Below are positions 1 through 6,952 of a DNA stretch of 13,494 nt, in pieces. The stretch comes from CADCWK01 sp964244115 (GTDB lineage Bacteria > Chloroflexota > Chloroflexia > Thermomicrobiales > UBA6265). Every line of letters starts with the position of its first letter. The first letter of the stretch is position 1. The notes under the pieces were generated by a model. It saw only the letters and a program-made list of their open reading frames with translations, had not been told where the DNA came from and searched no databases. Made by a program: the position numbers and the translations under genes. The DNA lies in assembly GCA_964244115.1 (NCBI GenBank), contig CAXTHM010000089.1, positions 1-13,494 on the forward strand, in the 5' to 3' direction.

Positions 1-434
1 GGGGTGTATCGGAACGACCCGTCGGCCTCCGGCCCGGTCACGGTGCCGACCGAGGCGGTCTGATAGCCCAGCGACCGGATGCAGGGTTGCTGGGTGTCGT
101 TGGCCAGGACACCCGGCGCACCGACGACCAGCTCCTGCCCCCGGGAGACCGAGTAGCTGTCATCCCCGGCGGCGAGGGGGACTGCGCTATCACAGGCAGC
201 GGCGATCGCGACATCGTCCACCAGGTTCGGAGCCAGGGACTGGGTCTGAGGGATGGACGAGTCGCTCGCCGACGTGGTGGGTTCGGCGACCGGCGTATCT
301 GAGGCGGTCGTTTCGATGTTCTGGCTCGAATCTGGCGCCGCCCGGACGTGGGGCAGCGTCAGCAGCGGGAGCGTCAGCCCGCAGAGGACGACGACGAGCA
401 TGACGATCCGGGCGCCGAAACCGACCTGAGGCAT
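1..434 (-). CDS. Secreted protein with Ig/cadherin-like VLAND repeat (partial, N-terminus only)
   Basis: Reading leftwards from an ATG at 434-432, the frame is open to the window edge (144 codons seen), so the C-terminus is missing. Residues 1-31 form a classical signal peptide: a short start with Arg9, a hydrophobic core (IVMLVVVLCGLTLPLL), and a likely cleavage after VRA. A Ser/Thr/Pro-rich linker follows to about residue 70. The visible mature part then reads DDSYSVSRGQELVVGAPGVL followed by ANDTQ, the hallmark start of the bacterial cadherin/Ig-like 'VLAND' repeats found in large surface or secreted proteins. A GGAG Shine-Dalgarno lies 8 bases before the ATG. Upstream a GATAAT box (512-517, minus) could be a -10, but I see no good -35. 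The role (adhesion, S-layer-like, or calcium-dependent surface protein) cannot be fixed without the rest of the gene. Confidence 0.75.
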   Translation of the reverse strand, partial: MPQVGFGARIVMLVVVLCGLTLPLLTLPHVRAAPDSSQNIETTASDTPVAEPTTSASDSSIPQTQSLAPNLVDDVAIAAACDSAVPLAAGDDSYSVSRGQELVVGAPGVLANDTQQPCIRSLGYQTASVGTVTGPEADGSFRYT

Positions 435-1279
435 CGGAAAATCTCCAGTCGACGTGATCACCCAAGGAAGGCCGGCGACCCGCTACCGGGCAAGCTGTCA
501 GAGCGTTCGATATTATCATGTTTTGCGATCATGACGACCGATGGCGCTCGGGGACCTGGGATTCGTTCGCCGCGACCGAGCTCGACCGAAGAGGTGTCGG
601 GACGGGGCCCGGGCGGTGTATGGCGGGGCCGGATGGGCGACCACTCGCTGCTCGAGATTCCGCGCGCGGGACCGACTCCCCCTCCTGCTGTCCCGATCGT
701 TATGAGGGACGGGTCCCGGCGAAAACGGGCAGCGGCGCTGGCAAGACCACGGGTTCCCCGATGCGACCATGTTCAGGGGTGGGCGACGGTCGGAGATGTC
801 CCCGCTCCCGGCACTGTAGCCGGCGAGCGCGAAGTCGCCCCGGGACCGCCTGGTCGTGCCCGCAAGGCCCCGTGCAGGACAGCGATGCCTCGATCGTGAA
901 CCCTTGCCGTTGTGTCCGACGCGGGGTCGGGTTCGTCGAGCCGGTTCGCGTTTCAGGAGCCGGTTGGCATGGAACCTGCGGTCAAACCATTCCTTCGGAA
1001 AGGGTTTTCCGGGGCTAATCATGTAGATATACGCATCGGGCCGCCTGGAGCGGTAATGAAAGAAGATAATCCGTAAAGCGTCTCGTATACGTAGCCATTC
1101 GGGTAGCATCGACCCGGTGCGGATCTGTTAAGGTGCATTCGCCAGCGAGTGACGATCGGCCGATGGTCTCCGGACACGGCCGGTTGGTTACCGGGAAAGA
1201 CGGGTCACGTCCGACTGGATCTGACGGTCGGCAGGCGCCGTCCGTCGATCTTCCACGCATTCACGAGAGGACACGACCA
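435..1279. other. Long non-coding stretch between divergent genes
   Basis: About 845 bases separate the divergent secreted-protein and binding-protein genes. Several open frames cross it, but their translations are Arg/Gly/Pro-rich with no recognisable domain, no hydrophobic pattern and no good ribosome site, so I read them as chance frames in GC-rich DNA. The part from about 1015 to 1135 is more AT-rich than its surroundings and holds a CGTATACG palindrome (1084-1091). That is where the promoter of the ABC operon would be expected, but no -35/-10 pair stands out. A small hairpin (CGGAAA/TTTCCG, 996-1011) has no T-run. I see no tRNA or rRNA. Confidence 0.5.
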
Positions 1280-2845
1280 ATGCGTACCAACCGACGTCAA
1301 GTCATCCAGACTGCCGCTGCCGGAACCGGCCTCGCCGTGGCCAGCTCCATCGCGGTCTCGCCGCTCGCCCGCGCCCGCCAGGCCACCCCGGCGACCCCGG
1401 CGATCGAGACCCTGCGGATCGCCATGTCCGGCCTTCCGCCGCAGCTCGACCCGCAGACCGACACCTTCATCGTCATGGTTCGGGTCTACAACATGATCTT
1501 CGACACCCTGATCCAGCGCGACTGGGCCAACGGTGGCGAGCTCGTTCCCGGCCTGGCGCTGAGCTGGACACAGATCGACGAGACGACCCTGGAATTCGCC
1601 CTCCGCCCCGACGTGGTCTTCCAGGACGGGTCGCCGTTCACGGCCAATGACGTCAAGTTCACGTTCGATCGCACCTTGCAGGGCGACGCCCGGCTGGCGG
1701 CGACCGGACGGTACGGCCTGACCGCCGTCGAAGTCGTCGACGACCTGACCGTCCGCCTGATCACGGACGGCCCGCGCGGCAGCCTGCTGCTGCTCCTGAC
1801 GGACCCCGGCGCCGAGATCGTCCCGGCCACCTATTTCCAGCAGGTGGGCTACGAGGCGTTCCAGCAGTTGCCGATCGGGACCGGCCCGTACCGCGTGACC
1901 GAGTTCGTCCCGGACACCCGGCTTGCCTTCACGGCCCACTCTGGCTACTGGGGTGGGGCGCCAGCGGCGGCTAACGTCGAGATCCGGCCGATCCCGGAGG
2001 TCTCGACGCGGATCGCGGCGCTGCAGAACGATGAGATCGACATGGCGATGGACTTGCCACCCGATCAGATCGCCGACCTCCAGGAGAGCGGGACCTTCGC
2101 GGTCTCGACCGTCGCCCCGTTGAACGTCAACATCCTCGCCGTCGTCGGGACCAACCCCCCGGTGGACCGCAAGGAGGTCCGCCAGGCGCTGAACATGAGC
2201 ATCGACCGGCAGACGATCGTCGAGCAGTTGCTCGGCGGCTTCGGGGAGTGGCCGACCGGCCTGCAGTCGACCCTCGACCCGCTGTACACCGAGCGGCCGC
2301 AGCTCCCCTACGACCCCGACGGCGCCCGGGCACTGCTCGAGACGGCGGGCTACGCCGGGGAGGAGATCAAGCTCGCCTACGATTCGCCGAACTACTACCC
2401 GCTGGAGCAGGAGTGGACGGAGGTCATCGTCGCCGGCTGGGCCGATGTCGGGCTGAACGTGACGATGAGCCCGATCGAGCTCAACCAGCGCGAGGCCATC
2501 ACCGCCGAGAGCGAGTACCACCTCTATACGACGTCGTCGGGCAACGTCGCGGACGTGGCGCTCGCCCAGGTCTACGCGACGCCGACCGCGGAATACCAGA
2601 TCCTGCACACGCCGGGGCAGTTCGACGAGCTCAACGACCTGGTGGCGCAGGCGCAGGGGACGGTCGATGAGGCCCAGCGCCGGGACCTGACGAAGCAGGC
2701 GCTGGACTTCCTCGAGGACTTCGTCATGGTCGTGCCGCTGTTCACGATCAACCGGAACACGGCCAGCAAGGCGTCGATCGCCTTCCAGGAGACGCCGCGC
2801 TTCGGCCTGGAGCTCCGTCCCGGTCGATTCACCGTCACCGGCTAA
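1280..2845 (+). CDS. ABC transporter substrate-binding protein, peptide/nickel family (SBP_bac_5)
   Basis: This 521-residue protein is the extracytoplasmic receptor of a peptide/opine/nickel-type ABC importer. I chose the ATG at 1280 because GAGAGG sits 9 bases before it and because it gives a proper export signal; an in-frame ATG at 1133 would add 49 residues of non-signal-like sequence. Residues 1-34 are a Tat signal (NRRQVIQ, then a hydrophobic Ala/Gly stretch ending near LARA), followed by an ATPATPA linker to the membrane surface. Family landmarks follow in order: LRIAMSG.PPQLDPQTD, LVPGLALSWTQIDETTLEF with L.PDVVFQDGSPFTANDVKFT, IGTGPYRVTEF, and RKEVRQALNMSIDRQTIVEQ. The length is normal for the family. 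It heads an operon with two permeases. Twin-arginine export suggests it folds before export; the substrate (oligopeptide, dipeptide or other) cannot be told from sequence. Confidence 0.93.
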   Translation: MRTNRRQVIQTAAAGTGLAVASSIAVSPLARARQATPATPAIETLRIAMSGLPPQLDPQTDTFIVMVRVYNMIFDTLIQRDWANGGELVPGLALSWTQIDETTLEFALRPDVVFQDGSPFTANDVKFTFDRTLQGDARLAATGRYGLTAVEVVDDLTVRLITDGPRGSLLLLLTDPGAEIVPATYFQQVGYEAFQQLPIGTGPYRVTEFVPDTRLAFTAHSGYWGGAPAAANVEIRPIPEVSTRIAALQNDEIDMAMDLPPDQIADLQESGTFAVSTVAPLNVNILAVVGTNPPVDRKEVRQALNMSIDRQTIVEQLLGGFGEWPTGLQSTLDPLYTERPQLPYDPDGARALLETAGYAGEEIKLAYDSPNYYPLEQEWTEVIVAGWADVGLNVTMSPIELNQREAITAESEYHLYTTSSGNVADVALAQVYATPTAEYQILHTPGQFDELNDLVAQAQGTVDEAQRRDLTKQALDFLEDFVMVVPLFTINRNTASKASIAFQETPRFGLELRPGRFTVTG

Positions 2846-2859
2846 CCCTGAGTCGAGCA

Positions 2860-2893
2860 CCCGTCGGCCCGCCTGCGCGGCGGTGCCGACGGG
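2860..2893 (+). promoter_or_regulatory. Intergenic stem-loop between binding protein and permease genes
   Basis: Just after the binding-protein stop codon, CCCGTCGGC-CCGCC can pair with GGCGG-T-GCCGACGGG. This gives 14 base pairs with one bulged T and a 5-base loop (TGCGC). No T-run follows, so it is not a standard intrinsic terminator. Such hairpins in importer operons often protect the 3' end of the upstream message or partly stop transcription, giving much more binding protein than permease. That role here is inference; the pairing is seen directly. Confidence 0.65.
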
Positions 2894-2928
2894 CATTCGG
2901 CGTGTCATCCGCATCGGGGAGCCGAGAA

Positions 2929-3855
2929 ATGGGGTCTGCCGGCAGGATCATCGTCCCGCGGCTGGGCCGGGCGATCGTCACGCTCTGGCTGGTCGTCACC
3001 GTGGTGTTCGTCGTCCTCCGGTTCTCGGGCGACCCGGTCAGCCTCCTCCTGCCGAGCGACGCGTCGCAGGAGCAGATCCAGGCGCTGCGGGTCGACCTGG
3101 GACTCGACGAGCCGATCCCGGTCCAGTACGGCCGGTTCGTGATCGACGTCGCCCAGGGGGATCTCGGGGAGTCGCTCCGGTTCAACCAGCCGGCGCTCGG
3201 GTTGGTCTGGGACCGGTTCCCCGCGACGGCCGCGCTGGCGCTGGTCGCCTTCGTCATCGCCGCGGTCGTCGGCCTCAGCGTCGGGTCCCTGACGGCGTTC
3301 GCGCGGGGATCGCCCCTGGACCGGGCGGCGATGGCGCTGATGGGGTTCCTCCAGTCCGCCCCGTCGTTCTTCCTCGGTATCATGCTGATCCTGCTGTTCA
3401 GCGTCGAACTCGGCTGGTTCCCCACCAGCGGCTACGGCAGCCCATCGCAGCTCGTCCTGCCGGCCCTGACGCTCAGCGCGCTGACGCTCGCATCGATCGC
3501 CCGGATCACCCGGTCCGCGCTCCTCGACGTCCTGCGGGCCGACTACATCCGGACCGCCCGCGCCAAGGGCCTTCCGCAACGGCTGATCTGGTTCCGCCAC
3601 GCCCTCCGGAACGCGGCGCTGCCCCTGGTGACGACGCTCGGGCTGGAGCTGGCCGAACTGCTCGCCGGCGCGGTCATCGTCGAGACGGTCTTCGCCTGGC
3701 CCGGTATCGGTCGGCTCGCGATCGACTCGGTGGCGGCGCGAGATTACCCCGTCGTCCAGGCGGCGGTCCTCCTGATCGCCTCGATCTTCGTCATCATCAA
3801 CCTGCTGGTCGACCTGTCGTACCTGGTCCTGGACCCGAGGACACGCAATGGCTGA
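2929..3855 (+). CDS. ABC transporter permease, DppB/OppB type
   Basis: This is the first inner-membrane permease subunit (308 residues) of the importer. The ATG at 2929 has GGGGAG 7 bases before it; a GTG at 2902 in the same frame lacks such a site. Residues 10-35 form the first membrane helix of the DppB N-terminal domain. The conserved periplasmic loop follows (DLGLDEPIPVQYGRFVIDVAQGDLGESLR, about 56-84), then five further membrane helices. The EAA loop that docks onto the ATPase is at about 206-235 (YIRTARAKG...FRHALRNAALP), and VETVFAWPGIGRLAIDSV.ARDYP is the usual end-region signature. The length is typical. The stop codon overlaps the next permease by 8 bases, so the two are probably translationally coupled and form a heterodimeric channel. 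Confidence 0.93.
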   Translation: MGSAGRIIVPRLGRAIVTLWLVVTVVFVVLRFSGDPVSLLLPSDASQEQIQALRVDLGLDEPIPVQYGRFVIDVAQGDLGESLRFNQPALGLVWDRFPATAALALVAFVIAAVVGLSVGSLTAFARGSPLDRAAMALMGFLQSAPSFFLGIMLILLFSVELGWFPTSGYGSPSQLVLPALTLSALTLASIARITRSALLDVLRADYIRTARAKGLPQRLIWFRHALRNAALPLVTTLGLELAELLAGAVIVETVFAWPGIGRLAIDSVAARDYPVVQAAVLLIASIFVIINLLVDLSYLVLDPRTRNG

Positions 3856-4777
3856 GCTGATCGGAGCATCCGACCATGCCCGCCCGGCGGATACGCACGA
3901 GCGTCCGCACCGACTATCGGCGCGGGTCGGTCGCCTGCGCTGGCCGTCGCTCCCCCTGGTCGTCGTGCTGTCGTTCGCGTGGGTGGTGGCCCTCGTCGTC
4001 CTGGCGGTGCTCGGTTCGGCCATCACCCCGCACGACCCGCTGCGTCAGGAATTGACCGCGCGGAACGTCCCGCCGGTCTGGCTCGACGGTGGCGGCTGGG
4101 GCCACGTCTTCGGCACGGATCAGCTCGGCCACGACATCCTCTCGCGGGTTATGGTGAGCGTGCGCCCGACGCTCACCATCGGGGTGCTGGCGTCCCTGAT
4201 CGCGCTCGTCACCGGGACGGTGCTCGGTCTCGTCGCCGGTTACTTCCGCGGCCCGGCCGACGGGGTGATCATGCTGCTCGCGGACAGCCAGCTCTCGATC
4301 CCGTCGCTGGTGATCGCGATCGCGGCGGTGGCAGCGTTCGGGCAGAGCATCGGGATCCTGATCGTCCTGGCGGGGCTCAGCGGCTGGATGGGGTTCGCCC
4401 GGACGATCCGGTCCAACGTCCTGACCCTCCGCAGGCAGGACTTCGTCGTCTCCAGCCAGGCACTCGGGGCGGGGAACATCCGGATCCTGCAGCACCACAT
4501 CCTGCCGAACATCGCCTCGACGGTGATCGTCCTGATCACGATCCAGTTCCGCTCGCTGATCCTGTTCGAGGCGGCGCTGAGCTTCCTCGGACTGGGGGTC
4601 CCGCCGCCGCAGCCGTCCTGGGGGTCGATGATCAACGGCGGCCGCGACTATCTCCTGAGCTCGTGGTGGATCAGTGTCATCCCCGGCTTCGCGCTGATGC
4701 TGACCGTCCTGACCGTGAGCCTGATCGGCGACTGGCTCCGCGACCGTCTCGATCCCACCCTGCGCAATCAGCGGTAG
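3848..4777 (+). CDS. ABC transporter permease, DppC/OppC type
   Basis: This is the second permease subunit (309 residues). Its ATG (3848) lies inside the end of the upstream permease gene, with GAGG 7 bases before it. A cytosolic N-terminus of about 35 residues precedes the first helix (about 36-58) and a short extracellular segment (PHDP). Then comes the DppC hallmark HVFGTDQLGHDILSRVM (about 86-102). The EAA loop for ATPase contact is QALGAGNIRILQHHILPNIA (about 204-223), and FEAALSFLGLGVPPPQPSWG is the usual downstream signature. With the upstream gene it forms the membrane pore. No ATP-hydrolysing subunit follows; the next gene is an MFS exporter after 304 bases. The importer must therefore use ATPases encoded elsewhere, or shared ones. 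Confidence 0.93.
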   Translation: MAELIGASDHARPADTHERPHRLSARVGRLRWPSLPLVVVLSFAWVVALVVLAVLGSAITPHDPLRQELTARNVPPVWLDGGGWGHVFGTDQLGHDILSRVMVSVRPTLTIGVLASLIALVTGTVLGLVAGYFRGPADGVIMLLADSQLSIPSLVIAIAAVAAFGQSIGILIVLAGLSGWMGFARTIRSNVLTLRRQDFVVSSQALGAGNIRILQHHILPNIASTVIVLITIQFRSLILFEAALSFLGLGVPPPQPSWGSMINGGRDYLLSSWWISVIPGFALMLTVLTVSLIGDWLRDRLDPTLRNQR

Positions 4778-4878
4778 TCCGAACGCATGTCGCGACCGAC
4801 AGCTGTACCCACAACGGATCGGCGCCGGAGCGAACCTCTGCCCCGTCCAGGGTGAATCTGCCTTGCTCTCCCGAGGCG

Positions 4879-4919
4879 GCGGCTCTCGCCGCGCTGCGGC
4901 TGCGCAGGTGACTGGAGAG
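4879..4919 (-). repeat. Dispersed intergenic repeat, copy 1
   Basis: Read on the minus strand, these 41 bases match 8260-8300 on the plus strand at 35 of 41 positions without gaps (core ACCTGCG.AGCCGCAG). Weaker similarity continues for about 20 bases beyond. Both copies lie in non-coding DNA. The rest of the spacer 4778-5081 holds a small TGTCG/CGACA hairpin (4788-4801) and the MFS control region. Confidence 0.6.
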
Positions 4920-5021
4920 GGAAGACGCGCATCTACCTGGTCTGGTTCTCGGTGTGATCACCTTCAGCCCAGAAGGCCAGCACACCGCCGGCGACAGACC
5001 GCGTTTCAGCCCCGATGCGGC

Positions 5022-5040
5022 TATGATCTGGTGACACCAG
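5022..5040 (+). promoter_or_regulatory. Candidate -10 box with abutting palindromic operator for the MFS gene
   Basis: TATGAT (5022-5027) matches the -10 consensus at five of six bases and is directly followed by the perfect palindrome CTGGTG-A-CACCAG (5028-5040), where the transcript would start. A second palindrome, GTGATCAC, lies at 4954-4961. A 15-base direct repeat (CCAGCACACCGYCGG) occurs at 4977-4991 and 5037-5051, exactly 60 bases apart with one mismatch. No clear -35 box is seen. The arrangement would suit repression by a dimeric regulator; none is encoded next door. Confidence 0.4.
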
Positions 5041-5081
5041 CACACCGTCGGTCATCGCCGCGTCAGTCCGGGAGTCGTCTT

Positions 5082-6374
5082 GTGGCCCAGAACGTCCATG
5101 CCCTTCGCTTCACCGCCCAGGAACGCCGGCGGGGGATCCTGGTCATCTACGCCAATACGTTCCTGATGTACGGCGGCTTCTTCATGGTGATCCCGCTGAT
5201 CTCGATCCACTACGGCTCTGATCTCGGCTGGTCGACCGGAACGATCGGGGCGGTCCTCGCCGTCCGGCAGCTCGTCCAGCAGGGCCTGAGCCTGGTCGGC
5301 GGGATCATCGCCGACCAGGTCGGGGCCCGGATTCCGATCGTGTTCGGGCTGGTGGTCCGGGCGGTGGGGTTCGGGTGGATGGCGTTCGCCGACACCCCGG
5401 TCGCGCTGTTCGGCGCGGCGATCCTGGCCGCCCTGGGCGGTGCCCTGTTCGAGGCGCCGAAGTCGGCGGTCGGGGCGGCCCTGACGCTCCCGGCCGAGCG
5501 GCCGGGGTTCTACCGGACGCTCGGGATCGTCGGCAACATCGGGATGGCCGCCGGCCCGGCGCTCGGAGCGGTGCTGCTGCGGTTCGACTTCGCCGTCGTC
5601 TCGCTGGCGGCGTCGGCGGTCTTCATCGTCGCGGCCGCCCTGGCGATCGTCTGGCTGCCGCCCGTTCGGGTCTCCAGTGGACCGACGAAGCACCTCGCCG
5701 ACGGGCTGGTCCTGGCGCTGCGGGACCGGCGTTTCGTGATCTTCACGGTGCTGGTGATGGGGTTCTGGTTCATGGCGTCCCAGTACACCATCACGATCCC
5801 GCTGATGGTCAAGGCGATCGGTGGTTCGGACGACGAGGTCGGTCTCGTCCTGTTCCTGTACTCGGCGGTCACGATCGTCGCCCAGTACCCGATCCTGCGC
5901 GTCCTTCAGGGCAGGCTGTCGACGATGGCGACGACGATCACCGGCCTGGCGGTGATGGCGATCGGCCTGGGGTCGATCGCCCTGGTCGATTCGCTTTGGC
6001 CGCTGGTCGCCTGCACGGTCGTGTTCGCGCTCGGCAACCTGATGGCGCTGCCGATGCTAAACACGGTCACCGCCCAGCTTGTCAACCCCGTGGCGCTGGG
6101 GTCGTACTTCGCCATCGGGGCGTACGCCCTCGCGATCGGCGGCAGCGTCGGCAGCTTCAGCGGCGGCGCCCTGTTCCAGTTCAGCGCGTCGGTCGACATG
6201 CTGGCGATCCCGTGGCTGACGTTCGGAGCCGTCGGGCTGGCGGCGGCCGGGGCCTTCGTCTGGTTCGCGCGCGTCTGGTACCCCGGCGAGGCCTACGATG
6301 GGGCGAACGCCCCCGTCACGGATCGCGCGGCGACCATCCCGGCTTCCTCCGCGTCGGGTACCGCCCGGCGGTGA
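5082..6374 (+). CDS. MFS transporter, DHA1/MdtH-like
   Basis: This is a proton-coupled major facilitator exporter of about 430 residues with some 12 membrane helices, the normal size. I start it at GTG 5082 because GGGAG sits 7 bases before it; the same frame is open further upstream, but that stretch is Arg/Ser-rich and non-coding in character. MFS motif A in the loop between helices 2 and 3 is clear (GGIIADQVGAR, about 73-83). The segment FYRTLGIVGNIGMAAGPALG (helix 5) resembles motif C of drug:proton antiporters and the MdtH group. A central loop after VRVSSGPTKHLADGL separates the two six-helix halves. It probably exports drugs or metabolites; the substrate is unknown. It converges on rpmB, and the two share the terminator region 6457-6497. 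Confidence 0.88.
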   Translation: MAQNVHALRFTAQERRRGILVIYANTFLMYGGFFMVIPLISIHYGSDLGWSTGTIGAVLAVRQLVQQGLSLVGGIIADQVGARIPIVFGLVVRAVGFGWMAFADTPVALFGAAILAALGGALFEAPKSAVGAALTLPAERPGFYRTLGIVGNIGMAAGPALGAVLLRFDFAVVSLAASAVFIVAAALAIVWLPPVRVSSGPTKHLADGLVLALRDRRFVIFTVLVMGFWFMASQYTITIPLMVKAIGGSDDEVGLVLFLYSAVTIVAQYPILRVLQGRLSTMATTITGLAVMAIGLGSIALVDSLWPLVACTVVFALGNLMALPMLNTVTAQLVNPVALGSYFAIGAYALAIGGSVGSFSGGALFQFSASVDMLAIPWLTFGAVGLAAAGAFVWFARVWYPGEAYDGANAPVTDRAATIPASSASGTARR

Positions 6375-6456
6375 GGAGTGTCCCCAGCCGTCGGCCATCC
6401 AGGCGGGATGAGACGTCGAGGGTCATCATCTTTGACCAGCACCGGCAGAAAACGAC

Positions 6457-6497
6457 GCAGAGGGGGGTGGCGATCATCGATCGCCACCCCCCTCTGC
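6457..6497 (-). terminator. Strong intrinsic terminator at the rpmB/MFS convergence
   Basis: An 18-base-pair perfect stem (6457-6474 with 6480-6497) surrounds a 5-base loop. Read on the minus strand, the stem is followed within a few bases by TTTT (GTCGTTTTC), which fits termination of rpmB. On the plus strand there is no T-run, but the same hairpin probably also slows readthrough from the MFS gene. Confidence 0.85.
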
Positions 6498-6516
6498 TGT
6501 GCGTCACCGAAACGGA

Positions 6517-6777
6517 TTACCGGGTCTTGAGCGCCATCTTCTCGAGCTGGTTCAGCGTGATGCCCTGATCCTTGATGTAGGCCTCGACGCCCATCTTGTC
6601 GATGCAGCGCATCGCGTGGGTCGAGATCCGCAGCCGCAGGCTCTTGCCCAGCGACGGGACGTAGATGCTCTTGTCGTGGATGTTGGCGTCCCAGCGGCGG
6701 TTGGTGCGGCGCTTGGAGAACGAGACGTTGTTGCCGAACGTCGGCTTCTTTCCACTGAGCTGGCAGACCTGACTCAT
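6517..6777 (-). CDS. rpmB: 50S ribosomal protein L28
   Basis: This 86-residue protein is large-subunit ribosomal protein L28. The N-terminus MSQVCQLSGKKPTFGNNVSFSKRRTNRRWDAN contains the family signature (GKKP.FGNNVS.S..RT.RRW.PN-like), followed by the basic LGKSLRLRISTHAMRCIDK segment and the usual LD/VEAYIKDQG end. AAGGA lies 8 bases before the ATG. Only the first cysteine of the zinc-binding pairs seen in 'C+' L28 proteins is present: the second position of the first CxxC is serine (CQLSG), as in the zinc-free E. coli form. It stands alone here, which is common for rpmB outside Gammaproteobacteria. A strong terminator follows, and a promoter candidate lies 121-149 bases upstream. Confidence 0.95.
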   Translation of the reverse strand: MSQVCQLSGKKPTFGNNVSFSKRRTNRRWDANIHDKSIYVPSLGKSLRLRISTHAMRCIDKMGVEAYIKDQGITLNQLEKMALKTR

Positions 6778-6897
6778 CGGGTGCTTCCTTGCTGATTGGC
6801 CGGGGCGGCGTCACGCGCAACGCGATCAGCAGGTCATCGCACACCGGGTCGGGACATTCTGAGCGCACCTTCCGGGACTGTGCGCGGACATCGGAAG

Positions 6898-6926
6898 AGT
6901 GTACCGAATCGGTCGCCGTCACGCAA
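6898..6926 (-). promoter_or_regulatory. Candidate rpmB promoter with overlapping inverted repeat
   Basis: On the minus strand TTGCGT (6926-6921) and TACACT (6903-6898) are separated by exactly 17 bases, a plausible sigma-70 type promoter reading toward rpmB. An inverted repeat CGCAA-CGTG-TTGCG (6922-6935) overlaps the -35 element and could be an operator. The match to consensus is only moderate. The implied leader is about 115-120 bases long, and I recognise no riboswitch or r-protein leader fold in it. Confidence 0.4.
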
Positions 6927-6952
6927 CGTGTTGCGATCCGGCTGGACGGGGT

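Noticed and set aside
996..1011. CGGAAA-GGGT-TTTCCG hairpin as a terminator
   Set aside because: It is only 6 bp, has no T-run on either strand, and no gene ends next to it.
348..1109. Overlapping open frames on both strands in the long left spacer
   Set aside because: None has a ribosome site, hydrophobic pattern or family motif, and they contradict each other on strand and frame.
1205..2914. A 569-codon minus-strand frame opposite the binding-protein gene
   Set aside because: It is antisense to a gene with clear family motifs; its translation is mostly Arg, Val, Asp, Gly and Leu and has no recognisable domain.
2905..4026. A 373-codon minus-strand frame opposite the first permease
   Set aside because: The translation is dominated by Asp, Arg, Gln and Glu, typical of the complement of a hydrophobic GC-rich gene.
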